Positions 34,564 through 42,824 of a stretch of 64,000 bases of DNA are shown piece by piece (within the stretch, counting starts at the first letter, position 1; each line of letters begins with the position of its first letter). Below the pieces are notes generated by a model, which did no database searches, had not been told where the DNA came from, and saw only the letters and a list, made by a program, of their open reading frames with translations. Location: the NCBI GenBank assembly GCA_030149295.1, contig JASBRV010000102.1, forward strand, positions 152,159-216,158. Direction: 5' to 3'. Source of the stretch: Bacteriovoracales bacterium. GTDB lineage: Bacteria > Bdellovibrionota > Bacteriovoracia > Bacteriovoracales > Bacteriovoracaceae. Both the position numbers and the translations under genes were made by a program.

Positions 34564-35110
34564 GATGTCCTCCCTGAAGATGATTTTCAGAGTCGTTGAA
34601 AGCGTTCTCAATCATTGATTCCATATCAACGAGAAGGTTGAGTTGTTTTCGTTCAAGAAGTCTTCCCATAATAAGACCAGGAATCGCCACGGCTAAACCC
34701 ATTTGGGTAGTAATCAAGGCTTGAGAAATCCCCCCCGCGATCCCCCCGGATTGACTAAAAAGACTCATTTCTGCCAAGGAATCAAAAGTTTCGATCATTC
34801 CAGAGACCGTACCAAGAAGGCCAAGGAGTGGTGCTAAAATCACCACAGTTTTTATAAGTGTTTTATAACTGTTAAGCTCGTCTTCTTCTTCCGAGAGGAG
34901 AAGGGCGGCGTCAGCTCGACTGCCTTTTTCATTTTTAAGTTTATCAAAGCGTTCATGAAAGTCTTTATAAACACCTAGGTCTCCTCTAGTTAATAAAAGT
35001 AACCTTTTACACATAGAATACCAAAGAAGAGCAGCTCCCAATAAAAGAGGAGGCATGACAAATCCCCCAGCATGATATAGTTCAATAATTTTGGTGCCTA
35101 AATCATTCAT
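34556..35110 (-). CDS. exbB: ExbB/TolQ-family proton-channel protein, short form
   Basis: 184 residues with three membrane helices: one near residues 15-38 and a pair around 85-155. APLLGLLGTVSGMIETFD and SQALITTQMGLAVAIPGL are the MotA/TolQ/ExbB signature. The size matches ExbB2 of TonB2 systems (about 175 residues). It has AAGGAAG upstream and starts 2 nt after the TtpC-like gene. ExbB pentamers enclose the ExbD helices in the inner membrane. Confidence 0.93.
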   Translation of the reverse strand: MNDLGTKIIELYHAGGFVMPPLLLGAALLWYSMCKRLLLLTRGDLGVYKDFHERFDKLKNEKGSRADAALLLSEEEDELNSYKTLIKTVVILAPLLGLLGTVSGMIETFDSLAEMSLFSQSGGIAGGISQALITTQMGLAVAIPGLIMGRLLERKQLNLLVDMESMIENAFNDSENHLQGGHHA

Positions 35111-35112
35111 GA

Positions 35113-36405
35113 TTAAGCTTCCTTATCAAAGAGATTAGAAAGGCGAAGCGCCTCTCTTTCCAACATCACTTTAATTTTTCCTGACCAACCACTTAAGAGA
35201 TTCCCAAGAAGGAGAGAAGGAATCGCCACCACAAGACCTAGTTTTGTCGTAATCAACGCCTCTGAGATACCGCTTGAAAGGAGTTTAGGATCACCGGTAC
35301 CAAATTCTGTAATAATATCAAAAGTTGAGATCATCCCTGTTACAGTCCCAAGAAGGCCGAGCAAGGGGGCGACAGCGGCCATGACTAGAATCACAGCGCC
35401 AAATTTATCAAGGTGATTGAGTTCACCTAAAATAGATTCATGAATGACATTTTCTCTGGCCTCACGCTCTTTATCTTTAGCAATAAGAGTCTTAGAGAGA
35501 ACTCTATCAAAGGGAGTGGCTCCCTTAAGAGTTTTTTCCTTAACAAGTTCTAAATTGCCATCTTTAATACTTGTAAGAAGTGCTTTATCAAATCGACTTG
35601 CACCGTAAAGAAGGAAACCTCGAACAAAGGCAAGAAGAAGAGCGATAAGACCCAGACCTACGATAACATAGGCAATAGCACCACCCGCTTCGACAATGTC
35701 ATAGAATGACTTATCTTTTTTGGGTTCAATTCCTTTAGAGGTGTTCTCATAGAGGAAGATAGGAAGTGAAGGAATCTCATCTCCCTTTCTCAGAAGTTTA
35801 ATTTCCTCAGCTAAATCCATCTCAGTTAACTTTAATTTTCCCAGTCCAACAGGCATCAGCATTGATGTATGTACAGGGGTTACACCATAGCTAGCAATTC
35901 TTCCTATTTTAAGCATGTCCCCCTTAACCAAAGCTCCCCTTTGATTAAAAAATTCCTCGCGGGTAACCTCAACCTTCCCGCCTATTTCCAAAAGAGCTAC
36001 GGCACCTTTTAGAATTGTTTGAATCTTTTCTTCCTGAGTTTTAATTTCCTTCCAATCTTGATCATTAATATTGAGAGTGACTTTTCCTTGAATAAGGGTG
36101 GTCTCAAGCAAAGAATTAGAGTTTTCTACATTTTCAAGATTTCTTTCGGCTTCAATGAGTTTAGCACTTTGAAGTTCATTCTTTTTAGAAAGACGAACCA
36201 GCTGATCCTGAGCCGCCTTAAGATCAACTTTCATTTTGGAAACTTTATTTCCAAATTCTGTCTCAATATCCTTTTGTTGTTTCTCTAAAGTTCTCTTTTG
36301 AGCGCTGAGAAAGGCTAATTCCCTCTGATAGGTTTGTAGGAGAGTTTCTTCGGCACCGAGATTGGTAATTAGTAGTAGTGATAAAGCTGTGATTACTATT
36401 TTCAC
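35113..36405 (-). CDS. TtpC-like ExbB protein with periplasmic coiled coil
   Basis: 430 residues. A signal peptide or first membrane helix is followed by a coiled coil (about residues 22-105) and a beta-rich periplasmic domain to about 215. Then come three membrane helices with the ExbB signature APLLGLLGTVTGMISTFD and SEALITTKLGLVVAIPSL. This is the layout of TtpC, the fourth protein of the Vibrio TonB2 complex, which is needed for that system to transport. It starts with GTG and has AGGAGG 6 nt upstream. Order DUF3450-TtpC-ExbB-ExbD-TonB-TPR matches TonB2 operons. Confidence 0.9.
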   Translation of the reverse strand: MKIVITALSLLLITNLGAEETLLQTYQRELAFLSAQKRTLEKQQKDIETEFGNKVSKMKVDLKAAQDQLVRLSKKNELQSAKLIEAERNLENVENSNSLLETTLIQGKVTLNINDQDWKEIKTQEEKIQTILKGAVALLEIGGKVEVTREEFFNQRGALVKGDMLKIGRIASYGVTPVHTSMLMPVGLGKLKLTEMDLAEEIKLLRKGDEIPSLPIFLYENTSKGIEPKKDKSFYDIVEAGGAIAYVIVGLGLIALLLAFVRGFLLYGASRFDKALLTSIKDGNLELVKEKTLKGATPFDRVLSKTLIAKDKEREARENVIHESILGELNHLDKFGAVILVMAAVAPLLGLLGTVTGMISTFDIITEFGTGDPKLLSSGISEALITTKLGLVVAIPSLLLGNLLSGWSGKIKVMLEREALRLSNLFDKEA

Positions 36406-36414
36406 GGGAGCCTC

Positions 36415-37209
36415 CTAATTTAAGACATTGGGGATTGTGTACTGTCCCGTACGTATTTGTTTCTTGAGTCCATCAAAGAGAATGGCAACTTGTTCTACTT
36501 GTTTTTTATCTTTGATAAAAACAAATTCATGGCCACCACTTTTTAACTTCTTACTAAAGCCATATTTCCCATCAGCCGTTTGAAAGAACATACTAACCAT
36601 CCCAAGTTTTGCCACAGTCACAAGATTTTCTTCACCATCGATAATAAGAGTTTGACGATGAACCCCATTTTCACGACCTAATCTAAGCTCGTCTTCGATA
36701 AAGGCCCAAAGACGTCCCAAGGCCTTTTGGCCATTCATGACACCACTTTCAAGGCCATCCAGAATGTCATTAATATCTTTAAGTCTTTTTTCTTTTTGAA
36801 AAGGAAGAGAAGAATCAACCCAATTTTTAACCAAGACGATCTCTTCTTTAAGAAGAGGAACCAAGGTGTCCCCATCGACAGTAGCTTTTGAAATTTCTTC
36901 CTTAATCGTTTTAAGGCGCTCTGCACCTTGTTTAAGGCTTAGTTCAATTTGTTGCATTTGCTGGGAAATTCCCGCCTTTCGCGCTTGAAGACTCTTTAAT
37001 TCACCATCGAGTTCAGCTTTTCGGGCTAAGTTTTCAGTATTAAGAGTTTCTACCTCTGAGCGCAAGCTTACAATCTTTTGGGCCAAAACACTCAAGGCAG
37101 CGTCACTATTTTTTGGTTCCGTAGAGGCTGCTTGAATTAAGCCTGGGAGGAGAATGGATATGGTTAGCAAAGTGATCTTGTCACTTTTAAATCTGTCTCT
37201 CAATTTCAT
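36415..37209 (-). CDS. DUF3450-family exported coiled-coil protein
   Basis: 264 residues with a signal peptide (about 1-28, ending IQAAS), a coiled coil (about 35-112, LAQKIVSLRSEVETLNTEN) and a C-terminal mixed domain that includes GRLWAFIEDELRLGRENGVHRQTLII. It matches the DUF3450 family, which is almost always encoded just before ttpC-exbB-exbD-tonB. Its exact role is unknown; it may bind the coiled coil of TtpC in the periplasm. It follows the beta-helix gene beyond a terminator and so may depend on read-through. Confidence 0.85.
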   Translation of the reverse strand: MKLRDRFKSDKITLLTISILLPGLIQAASTEPKNSDAALSVLAQKIVSLRSEVETLNTENLARKAELDGELKSLQARKAGISQQMQQIELSLKQGAERLKTIKEEISKATVDGDTLVPLLKEEIVLVKNWVDSSLPFQKEKRLKDINDILDGLESGVMNGQKALGRLWAFIEDELRLGRENGVHRQTLIIDGEENLVTVAKLGMVSMFFQTADGKYGFSKKLKSGGHEFVFIKDKKQVEQVAILFDGLKKQIRTGQYTIPNVLN

Positions 37210-37254
37210 TGTCGTCTCTCTAAAATAATTTCTTGTCTCTCATTAAAATTGTCT

Positions 37255-37296
37255 CAAAAAAAGGGCGCCCTCGAGAGAGACGAACGAGAACGCCCT
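37255..37296 (-). terminator. strong terminator after the beta-helix gene
   Basis: On the minus strand a 12-bp stem (37296-37285 with 37273-37262, two G-U pairs) closes an 11-nt loop and is followed by seven T. It lies 8 nt after the beta-helix gene stop and ahead of the DUF3450 gene. This should end most transcripts after the first gene and let a minority continue, so the secreted protein would be made in large excess over the membrane complex. The pairing is seen directly; efficiency is inferred. Confidence 0.8.
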
Positions 37297-37303
37297 CGTA
37301 TGA

Positions 37304-38632
37304 CTAATTTCTAGCTAGATTAGTCCAACCTTTGTACCAAGTATCGTTAGCGTCTTTAACAGCACCTGCGTAGTCCACAAAACTAAACCAAGTACCATGA
37401 CGGTCATTATTTGGATCAAGTGAAAAAGGAGTCACATCACCAAGATTAACAACCGGTGAACCAACAGCTGGAACATATCCATTAAGCATTGGATCAGTAA
37501 GCTCGTTAGCATCTGCACTGGTGAAGAAATCAGCAACAGACCAAGCCTCACCTTCTTCAGCTTCAAAAGGCTTCACACAGTTTATAAAGTTACCGATGAA
37601 AAGAATTTCACCAGAAGCTGCAGTAGGAGCGTCATCAATATCAAGACAACCTTTTTTTGCCGCTTGGAAGATAGAGTTATTAAATTCAACGCCAGATCCA
37701 CGTCTTAAGAGAACCGATGAGCCACCTTTCGCAGCAGCACCTTTTGAACCTAGGATGGTGAAATTTGAAAGAATAGGATTTGAACGAGGAGTTGCATCCA
37801 TAGGAGACTTAAGAGAGTCAGCTTCAATGCCATTGTTAGCAGCGTCTTCAAATTGATCAATAATGACAAATTGAGCGCGTCCACGCCAACCGGAAGTCCA
37901 GTCCATGGAATCATCTCTATTCCCAGTAAGAAGAACGTGCTTAACATCTACTGTCCCACCAAAGAATTCAACCCCATCATCAGAGTTTTTATGCACTTGA
38001 ATATAATCAACAAGAGTTCCTCTTCCAACACCTTGGAAAGCGATCCCATTGAGCTCATTGTCTGGAGAAACTTCAAATCCAGCAAATTCAACTCTTACAT
38101 ATTTAAGTACACCTGAGTTGTCTTCTGGATCATTACCCCCATAAACACCTGTGCCTTTGGCACCAGGGCCTTCACCCGTTGCTTCACAAGGAGCAGCATC
38201 AGAATAATTACCGCAAGTATTAATAGGAGCATTACCGTTAATAATTAAGCCACCCCATTGACCACGAGCAGTGTTACCAGTGTTTGAAGTTGTAAAAACG
38301 ATAGGAGCATTAACAGTTCCTTCAGCGTAGATTTCTGATCCACGAGAAATCACAAGAAAGTCAGCGCCTTTACTACCAACAATTTTCGTTCCTGGCTCAA
38401 TAGTAAGAACACCTTTATCAGTGTTGTCACCACCAATAAAGACGCCACCTTGAAGAACCCAAAGTTTGTCAGCAGATAGTAAAAGATTTCCAGAATAAGC
38501 AGCTGAGTCATTAAGACCGCAAGCTTCTTTTCCTTCGATTGTACCAAGTGTGTCTGCCCAAGTAGGACAAGCTGCGTGTGCTTGAGCACCAAGCCCGATA
38601 GCTGCAGTAAGTGCAAGAGTTTTAAAATTCAT
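37304..38632 (-). CDS. secreted beta-helix protein, first gene of the TonB operon
   Basis: 442 residues with a signal peptide (MNFKTLALTAAIGLGAQAHA) and then regular short beta strands of right-handed beta-helix type: LTIEPGTKIVGS, WGGLIINGNAPI, LKYVRVEFAGFE, DYIQVHKNSDDGVEFFGG, and HVLLTGNRDDSMDWTSGW. The mature start ACPTWADTLG with paired Cys and the acidic loops suggest a folded, possibly calcium-binding, extracellular protein. Its start has GGAGAG. Being first in the operon and followed by a strong terminator, it should be abundant. It could be the ligand, a surface partner or the exported substrate of the receptor in the same operon. Confidence 0.8.
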   Translation of the reverse strand: MNFKTLALTAAIGLGAQAHAACPTWADTLGTIEGKEACGLNDSAAYSGNLLLSADKLWVLQGGVFIGGDNTDKGVLTIEPGTKIVGSKGADFLVISRGSEIYAEGTVNAPIVFTTSNTGNTARGQWGGLIINGNAPINTCGNYSDAAPCEATGEGPGAKGTGVYGGNDPEDNSGVLKYVRVEFAGFEVSPDNELNGIAFQGVGRGTLVDYIQVHKNSDDGVEFFGGTVDVKHVLLTGNRDDSMDWTSGWRGRAQFVIIDQFEDAANNGIEADSLKSPMDATPRSNPILSNFTILGSKGAAAKGGSSVLLRRGSGVEFNNSIFQAAKKGCLDIDDAPTAASGEILFIGNFINCVKPFEAEEGEAWSVADFFTSADANELTDPMLNGYVPAVGSPVVNLGDVTPFSLDPNNDRHGTWFSFVDYAGAVKDANDTWYKGWTNLARN

Positions 38633-38758
38633 AAAAACCTCTCTCCAGTTTTTAGTTAAGCCTAATGGCGCGTGTAAGTGTGATTACTTTTTAAAAAATC
38701 GAGGAGGAGAAGTCTAAACAAGGATAGATTATCAATATTATGATTTTGTTAGGGAATG

Positions 38759-39076
38759 TTAGGGCTTAATTTCTACGTGCTTAAAAACATCATAGGCCAC
38801 TTCTTCATAAGGATGAGCTTGCTTCATGGCCTTAAGAACATCGTGAATTTTTTCATCACGCACAGCAACTTCAACTTTGACTTCTTCGACAATCTCTATT
38901 TTGCCACGGTGACCAAGCGTAGGATTTGAGCCATCTAGTGGCCGAAATTGACCAATCCCTTCAGTTTCAAAACAGCAGCTATCATAATTGCCAATATGAC
39001 CGGCCCCAGCGCTAAACATGGCCTCTTTCACTATTTCCTTACTTTCTTTAGGAATGAAGACAATTACCTTATACAT
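38759..39076 (-). CDS. free-standing YqfO/NIF3-type domain protein
   Basis: 105 residues from the ATG at 39076; the frame opens 34 codons earlier but those residues are unlike the family. The sequence MYKVIVFIPKES, EAMFSAGAGHIGNYDSCCF and AHPYEEVAYDVF is the PII/CutA-like domain found inserted in YqfO/NIF3 proteins. Single-domain copies are common and of unknown function. HPYEE and the Cys pair could bind metal. It lies between the beta-helix operon and a divergent metalloprotease gene, with no obvious link to either. Confidence 0.82.
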   Translation of the reverse strand: MYKVIVFIPKESKEIVKEAMFSAGAGHIGNYDSCCFETEGIGQFRPLDGSNPTLGHRGKIEIVEEVKVEVAVRDEKIHDVLKAMKQAHPYEEVAYDVFKHVEIKP

Positions 39077-39237
39077 ACCCAACTCTTTTACTATGCCAAA
39101 TGATTGGTTTCCCAATACTTTCTTACATTGATCAAATAATAAGATCAATCCGTAGACAATCACAAATTGGATCACCAAAATTTAACAGTACCCTAACATT
39201 AAGTTATGGAGCGATCTTTTCATTCAAGGAGGAATTT

Positions 39238-40119
39238 ATGAAAAGGAATCTCTTAAAGCTTGGTCTTGCGGCGACCATGCTCACGGCAACTCCCCTACTA
39301 GCTTGCGATCATACGGGAAACTCAGGAATTGTAGAAGATAATGACCTTTGGATTCCAGCTACTGTTAAAACGGTCACTGGGATGGATGAGGCAACTTTTA
39401 ATAATGTTCTCGATAAAGTTGAAGCCATTTATGAACCCGTCATTTCAGCCGAAGGAAAGACACTTCGCATTGAGCGCAAGTGGAGTGATGGAACCGTCAA
39501 CGCCTATGCTCAGCAAAGAGGTAATACGTGGATCATCTCTATGTTTGGTGGTCTTGCTCGTCACGAGACAGTAACCCCAGATGGTTTCGCTCTCGTTGCT
39601 TGTCATGAACTTGGTCACCACCTAGGTGGACAGCCAAGAAAGAGAAGCTGGTTTGGAACGGCTTGGGCTTCCAATGAAGGTCAATCAGACTACTTTGGTT
39701 CTTCTAAATGTATGAGAAAGTACATGGAACAAGATAATAACGTTGATCTTATGAGCAATGTTGATGTTCCTGCTTTTGCTGTTAAGAAGTGTCAGGAAAA
39801 CTTCACTAGTGCCGAAGAAGTAGCGATGTGTAAGAGAAATGCCATGGCAGGGATGAGTCTTGCTGGTCTTTTTAGATCCCTCAGAAACCTATCAGAACCA
39901 CTTGATTTCACAACTCCGGATCAAAATGTGGTTTCAAGCACCAATCACAATCACCCAGAACCACAATGTCGTCTAGACACTTACTTTGCTGGTTCAATTT
40001 GCGAGATCGATGCTTATGCTGACATGGATCCTAGTGATGAAACCAAGAATGTTTGTACAAGAATTGATGGTTACTCTATTGAGGCCAGACCCCTATGTTG
40101 GTACAAGCCAAAAAGATAA
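39238..40119 (+). CDS. exported zinc metalloprotease
   Basis: 293 residues. The signal peptide ends LLAC (Cys23), so it is either lipidated or cleaved near there. The zinc site is HELGH (H123, E124, H127), with a likely third ligand E147 in NEGQSDYF, a gluzincin-style ExxxD reminiscent of M48 peptidases. Eight or more cysteines in the second half suggest disulfides and therefore an extracytoplasmic site. GGAGG precedes the ATG at 39238, which I prefer to the long frame beginning at 39100. A good terminator follows. Predatory bacteria export many such enzymes, but its target is unknown. Confidence 0.8.
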   Translation: MKRNLLKLGLAATMLTATPLLACDHTGNSGIVEDNDLWIPATVKTVTGMDEATFNNVLDKVEAIYEPVISAEGKTLRIERKWSDGTVNAYAQQRGNTWIISMFGGLARHETVTPDGFALVACHELGHHLGGQPRKRSWFGTAWASNEGQSDYFGSSKCMRKYMEQDNNVDLMSNVDVPAFAVKKCQENFTSAEEVAMCKRNAMAGMSLAGLFRSLRNLSEPLDFTTPDQNVVSSTNHNHPEPQCRLDTYFAGSICEIDAYADMDPSDETKNVCTRIDGYSIEARPLCWYKPKR

Positions 40120-40146
40120 GAATCTAACAGAATTGACGTCTGTTTT

Positions 40147-40174
40147 GGCCATCCTCCGGGATGGCCTTTTTTTT
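40147..40174 (+). terminator. rho-independent terminator of the metalloprotease gene
   Basis: GGCCATCC (40147-40154) pairs perfectly with GGATGGCC (40159-40166) around a TCCG tetraloop, and eight T follow at 40167-40174. It begins 27 nt after the stop of the metalloprotease gene and its tail reaches the last codon of the convergent ABC transporter gene. Confidence 0.92.
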
Positions 40175-41924
40175 AAACACCGCCAGTTTGCACATGCCAC
40201 AGTTTTTCATAAAGGCCACCTTTTTTGAGCAATTCGTTATGTTTACCTTGCTCAACGATCTCTCCCCCATCAAGAACAATAATTTGATCTGCATTAACAA
40301 CGGTGCTCAATCTATGGGCGATAATTATCGCTGTTTTGGATTTTGTTAACTCTTCAAGACTAGCTTGGATAGCGGCTTCAGTCTCATTGTCTACAGCACT
40401 AGTAGCTTCATCAAAAATAAAGACGGGAGCATTCTTTAAAATGGCCCGTGCCAGAGAAAGGCGTTGCCTTTGGCCTCCCGAGAGTTTTTGGCCTCTCTCA
40501 CCAATGAGAGTTTGATAACCGTGAGGAAGACTTAAAATAAATTCATGAACAGAAGCTTTCTTGGCAGCCTCTTCAATTTCTTGTAGGCCCGCTTCAGGTT
40601 TTCCAAAACTGATATTTTCAGCAACACTGCCATTAAAAAGATACACATCTTGGCCAACATAACTAAAGTCAGAACGAAGAGAATGAAAGGTGAGATCTTT
40701 AATATTTCTTTGATTAATTTTGATCTCACCCTCTGTGACATCGTAAAAACGTAAAAGAAGCTTAACTAAGGTACTTTTTCCACTACCGGTAGGACCGACG
40801 AGTCCAATGCTTTGGCCTTTTTTAATGAGCAGGTTAATACCTTTTAAAGTCGCTCCCTCCCCATAGCTAAAGTCAACATTACTATAGTGAATTTCTCCTA
40901 TCTCACGATCAAGGTTCTCCGCCCCTTGAATAATAGAGCGCTTGGTATCAATTAAACGAAAAATTCTCCTCGTTGAGGCCATGGCCCTTTGATAGAGATC
41001 AAAAGTGGCACCGAGGGAAGTAAGTGGCCAGAGCAGTCTTTGGGTCATAAAGACCAAAACTGAATAAGAGCCCACTTCAAGCTCACCAGTAGTTGTGTAA
41101 TAGCCCCCAAGCACTAAAGTAAAGAGAAAGCCCATTAAAACCACCATGCGAATCAAAGGACTAAAAGAGGAACTTAAGGTAATGGCATGAGCATTAGCAC
41201 TTGAATAATTAAGACTTTGTTTTTTGAGACGTTCATTTTCAAGAGATTCAGCAGTATAACTTTTAATAGTCGCCATACCTTCAATATTATTATTGAGAAG
41301 ACCACTTAAAAGCCCTGCTTGCTCCCTCACTTCTTGGTAGCGAGGTTCAATTTTTCTTTGGTAATAAAAAGAACCAAGGAGAATAAAAGGAATAGGCAGA
41401 AAAGAAAAGATCGCGACCACAGGGTTGAGGCTAAAAAAGATGGCACCAATAACCACAATGGTCGTGCTCACTTGTAATAGTGTGTTTGCTCCACCATCCA
41501 AAAAACGTTCGAGCTGATTAACATCATCATTAAGAATACTGATAAGGTTTCCCGTGCTTTTATCCTCAAAATAAGAAAGCTCTAATTCTTGCAAATGAGC
41601 ATAACCATCCACTCTCAAGCTATGCTGAATTCCTTGAGCGATATTTCTCCAACGCACTTGAAAGAGGTATTCAAAAAAAGATTCCAACGCCCATACAAGA
41701 AAGGTTAAAAAAGCGAGGACTCCAAGTTGACTCATAACACTTTCAAGTCCAAAACCACTAAGAAAACTCTCTTCTTTTTTAACCACAATATCTACGGCCA
41801 TACCGATAAGAATGGGAGGGGCAAGATCAAAGATCTTATTTAAAATGGAGAAAAGGGAAGCAACTTTAATATCCCTTTGTAAATGCTTGGCATATAACCA
41901 TAGCCGCTTAATTTCTAAAAACAT
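40173..41924 (-). CDS. ABC exporter, MsbA-like half transporter
   Basis: 583 residues: six membrane helices in the first 310 residues and an ATPase domain after that. The ATPase has Walker A GPTGSGKST, LSGGQRQRLSLARA, Walker B VFIFDEATSA and the switch His in IIAHRLST. It should act as a homodimer or with a partner that is not encoded here. The family exports lipids, drugs or peptides, and the sequence alone does not tell which. It stands alone and converges on the metalloprotease gene. Confidence 0.9.
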   Translation of the reverse strand: MFLEIKRLWLYAKHLQRDIKVASLFSILNKIFDLAPPILIGMAVDIVVKKEESFLSGFGLESVMSQLGVLAFLTFLVWALESFFEYLFQVRWRNIAQGIQHSLRVDGYAHLQELELSYFEDKSTGNLISILNDDVNQLERFLDGGANTLLQVSTTIVVIGAIFFSLNPVVAIFSFLPIPFILLGSFYYQRKIEPRYQEVREQAGLLSGLLNNNIEGMATIKSYTAESLENERLKKQSLNYSSANAHAITLSSSFSPLIRMVVLMGFLFTLVLGGYYTTTGELEVGSYSVLVFMTQRLLWPLTSLGATFDLYQRAMASTRRIFRLIDTKRSIIQGAENLDREIGEIHYSNVDFSYGEGATLKGINLLIKKGQSIGLVGPTGSGKSTLVKLLLRFYDVTEGEIKINQRNIKDLTFHSLRSDFSYVGQDVYLFNGSVAENISFGKPEAGLQEIEEAAKKASVHEFILSLPHGYQTLIGERGQKLSGGQRQRLSLARAILKNAPVFIFDEATSAVDNETEAAIQASLEELTKSKTAIIIAHRLSTVVNADQIIVLDGGEIVEQGKHNELLKKGGLYEKLWHVQTGGV

Positions 41925-41984
41925 AAAAGAGTTTACCTACCTTATAGGTGATTTTTACACGAATCAAAGGCAAGAAATTAGCAG

Positions 41985-42356
41985 CTATATTTGGGCTTGG
42001 ATAGGAAGAAGAGTGGACAATTCTTCGAAAAACCTATCGAGATCCACAGGTTTATTAAAGACTTTGAGAAAGAGTCCATTTAATTTAATAACTTCTAAGT
42101 TTTCAATTTGACCGGTAATGAGAATGATGGGGATATTGGAGTAGTGTTTTTTCACGGCTTCGGCTAACTCAACTCCATCCATATTAGGCATGCGCCCATC
42201 AGTGATGATGAGATTAATTTCTTCTTTTTCTAATATCTTCAAGGCTTCAATCCCGTCAGCTGCGCCACAGCATTGAATTTGAGGAAACACCGCTTCAAAT
42301 TCAATCAAATAAAGATCCAAAAGGACTTTTTCATCTTCAACAAAAAGAACTTTCAT
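41985..42356 (-). CDS. single-domain response regulator
   Basis: A 123-residue receiver with no output domain. It has the acidic pair VEDE, the phosphorylation site Asp53 in LIITDGRMPNMDG and the Lys in FNKPVD. Single receivers relay phosphate or bind a target protein, as CheY does. It lies 91 nt after a second receiver gene and close to a hybrid kinase, so it probably belongs to that set, though the gap makes co-transcription less certain. AGGG lies 4-5 nt before the ATG. Confidence 0.88.
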   Translation of the reverse strand: MKVLFVEDEKVLLDLYLIEFEAVFPQIQCCGAADGIEALKILEKEEINLIITDGRMPNMDGVELAEAVKKHYSNIPIILITGQIENLEVIKLNGLFLKVFNKPVDLDRFFEELSTLLPIQAQI

Positions 42357-42447
42357 TTTACCCTAAAGAAAACATTTATATTTCTTTACATCATACGATA
42401 AAAAATCTTGAGAAAATATGACAAAAGTCATTCAAAGCGAACGCCTT

Positions 42448-42816
42448 TTAAAGGTGCTTTTTCAGTTTTTCCATAAATTGCACATATTTAAACGGCTTTA
42501 CAATGATGTCACTCACTTTGTGTTGTACCGAGAACGAGACGTCGGCACTGGTTAGGCTACCAGAAAGTAGAATGATTTTAACCTTTGAATATTTTATGGC
42601 CTTTCTTAATTGTTGAATGAGCTCAATGCCACTTCTCGTAGGTAGGTTCTTATCAATAATTAAAAGGTCAAAGTCATCATTCTCTAACTTAAAGAGACCC
42701 TGAGAAGAGTCAGATGCTGTAACAAGATCCACCCCCTTGGTACCCAATTTCAAAAAGGCAGCGACCAGGTCACAAATTTTAGGATCATCATCAATAAGCA
42801 AAATCTTTTTCGACAC
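42448..42816 (-). CDS. single-domain response regulator
   Basis: A 122-residue receiver. LIDDDP and the phosphorylation site Asp55 in LLIIDKNLPTRSG are intact, with the Lys in VKPFKY. It begins with GTG after AGGA, 8 nt downstream of the hybrid kinase stop, so it is almost surely co-transcribed and a likely phosphate acceptor of that kinase. No output domain is present. Confidence 0.9.
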   Translation of the reverse strand: MSKKILLIDDDPKICDLVAAFLKLGTKGVDLVTASDSSQGLFKLENDDFDLLIIDKNLPTRSGIELIQQLRKAIKYSKVKIILLSGSLTSADVSFSVQHKVSDIIVKPFKYVQFMEKLKKHL

Positions 42817-42824
42817 AATTAATC

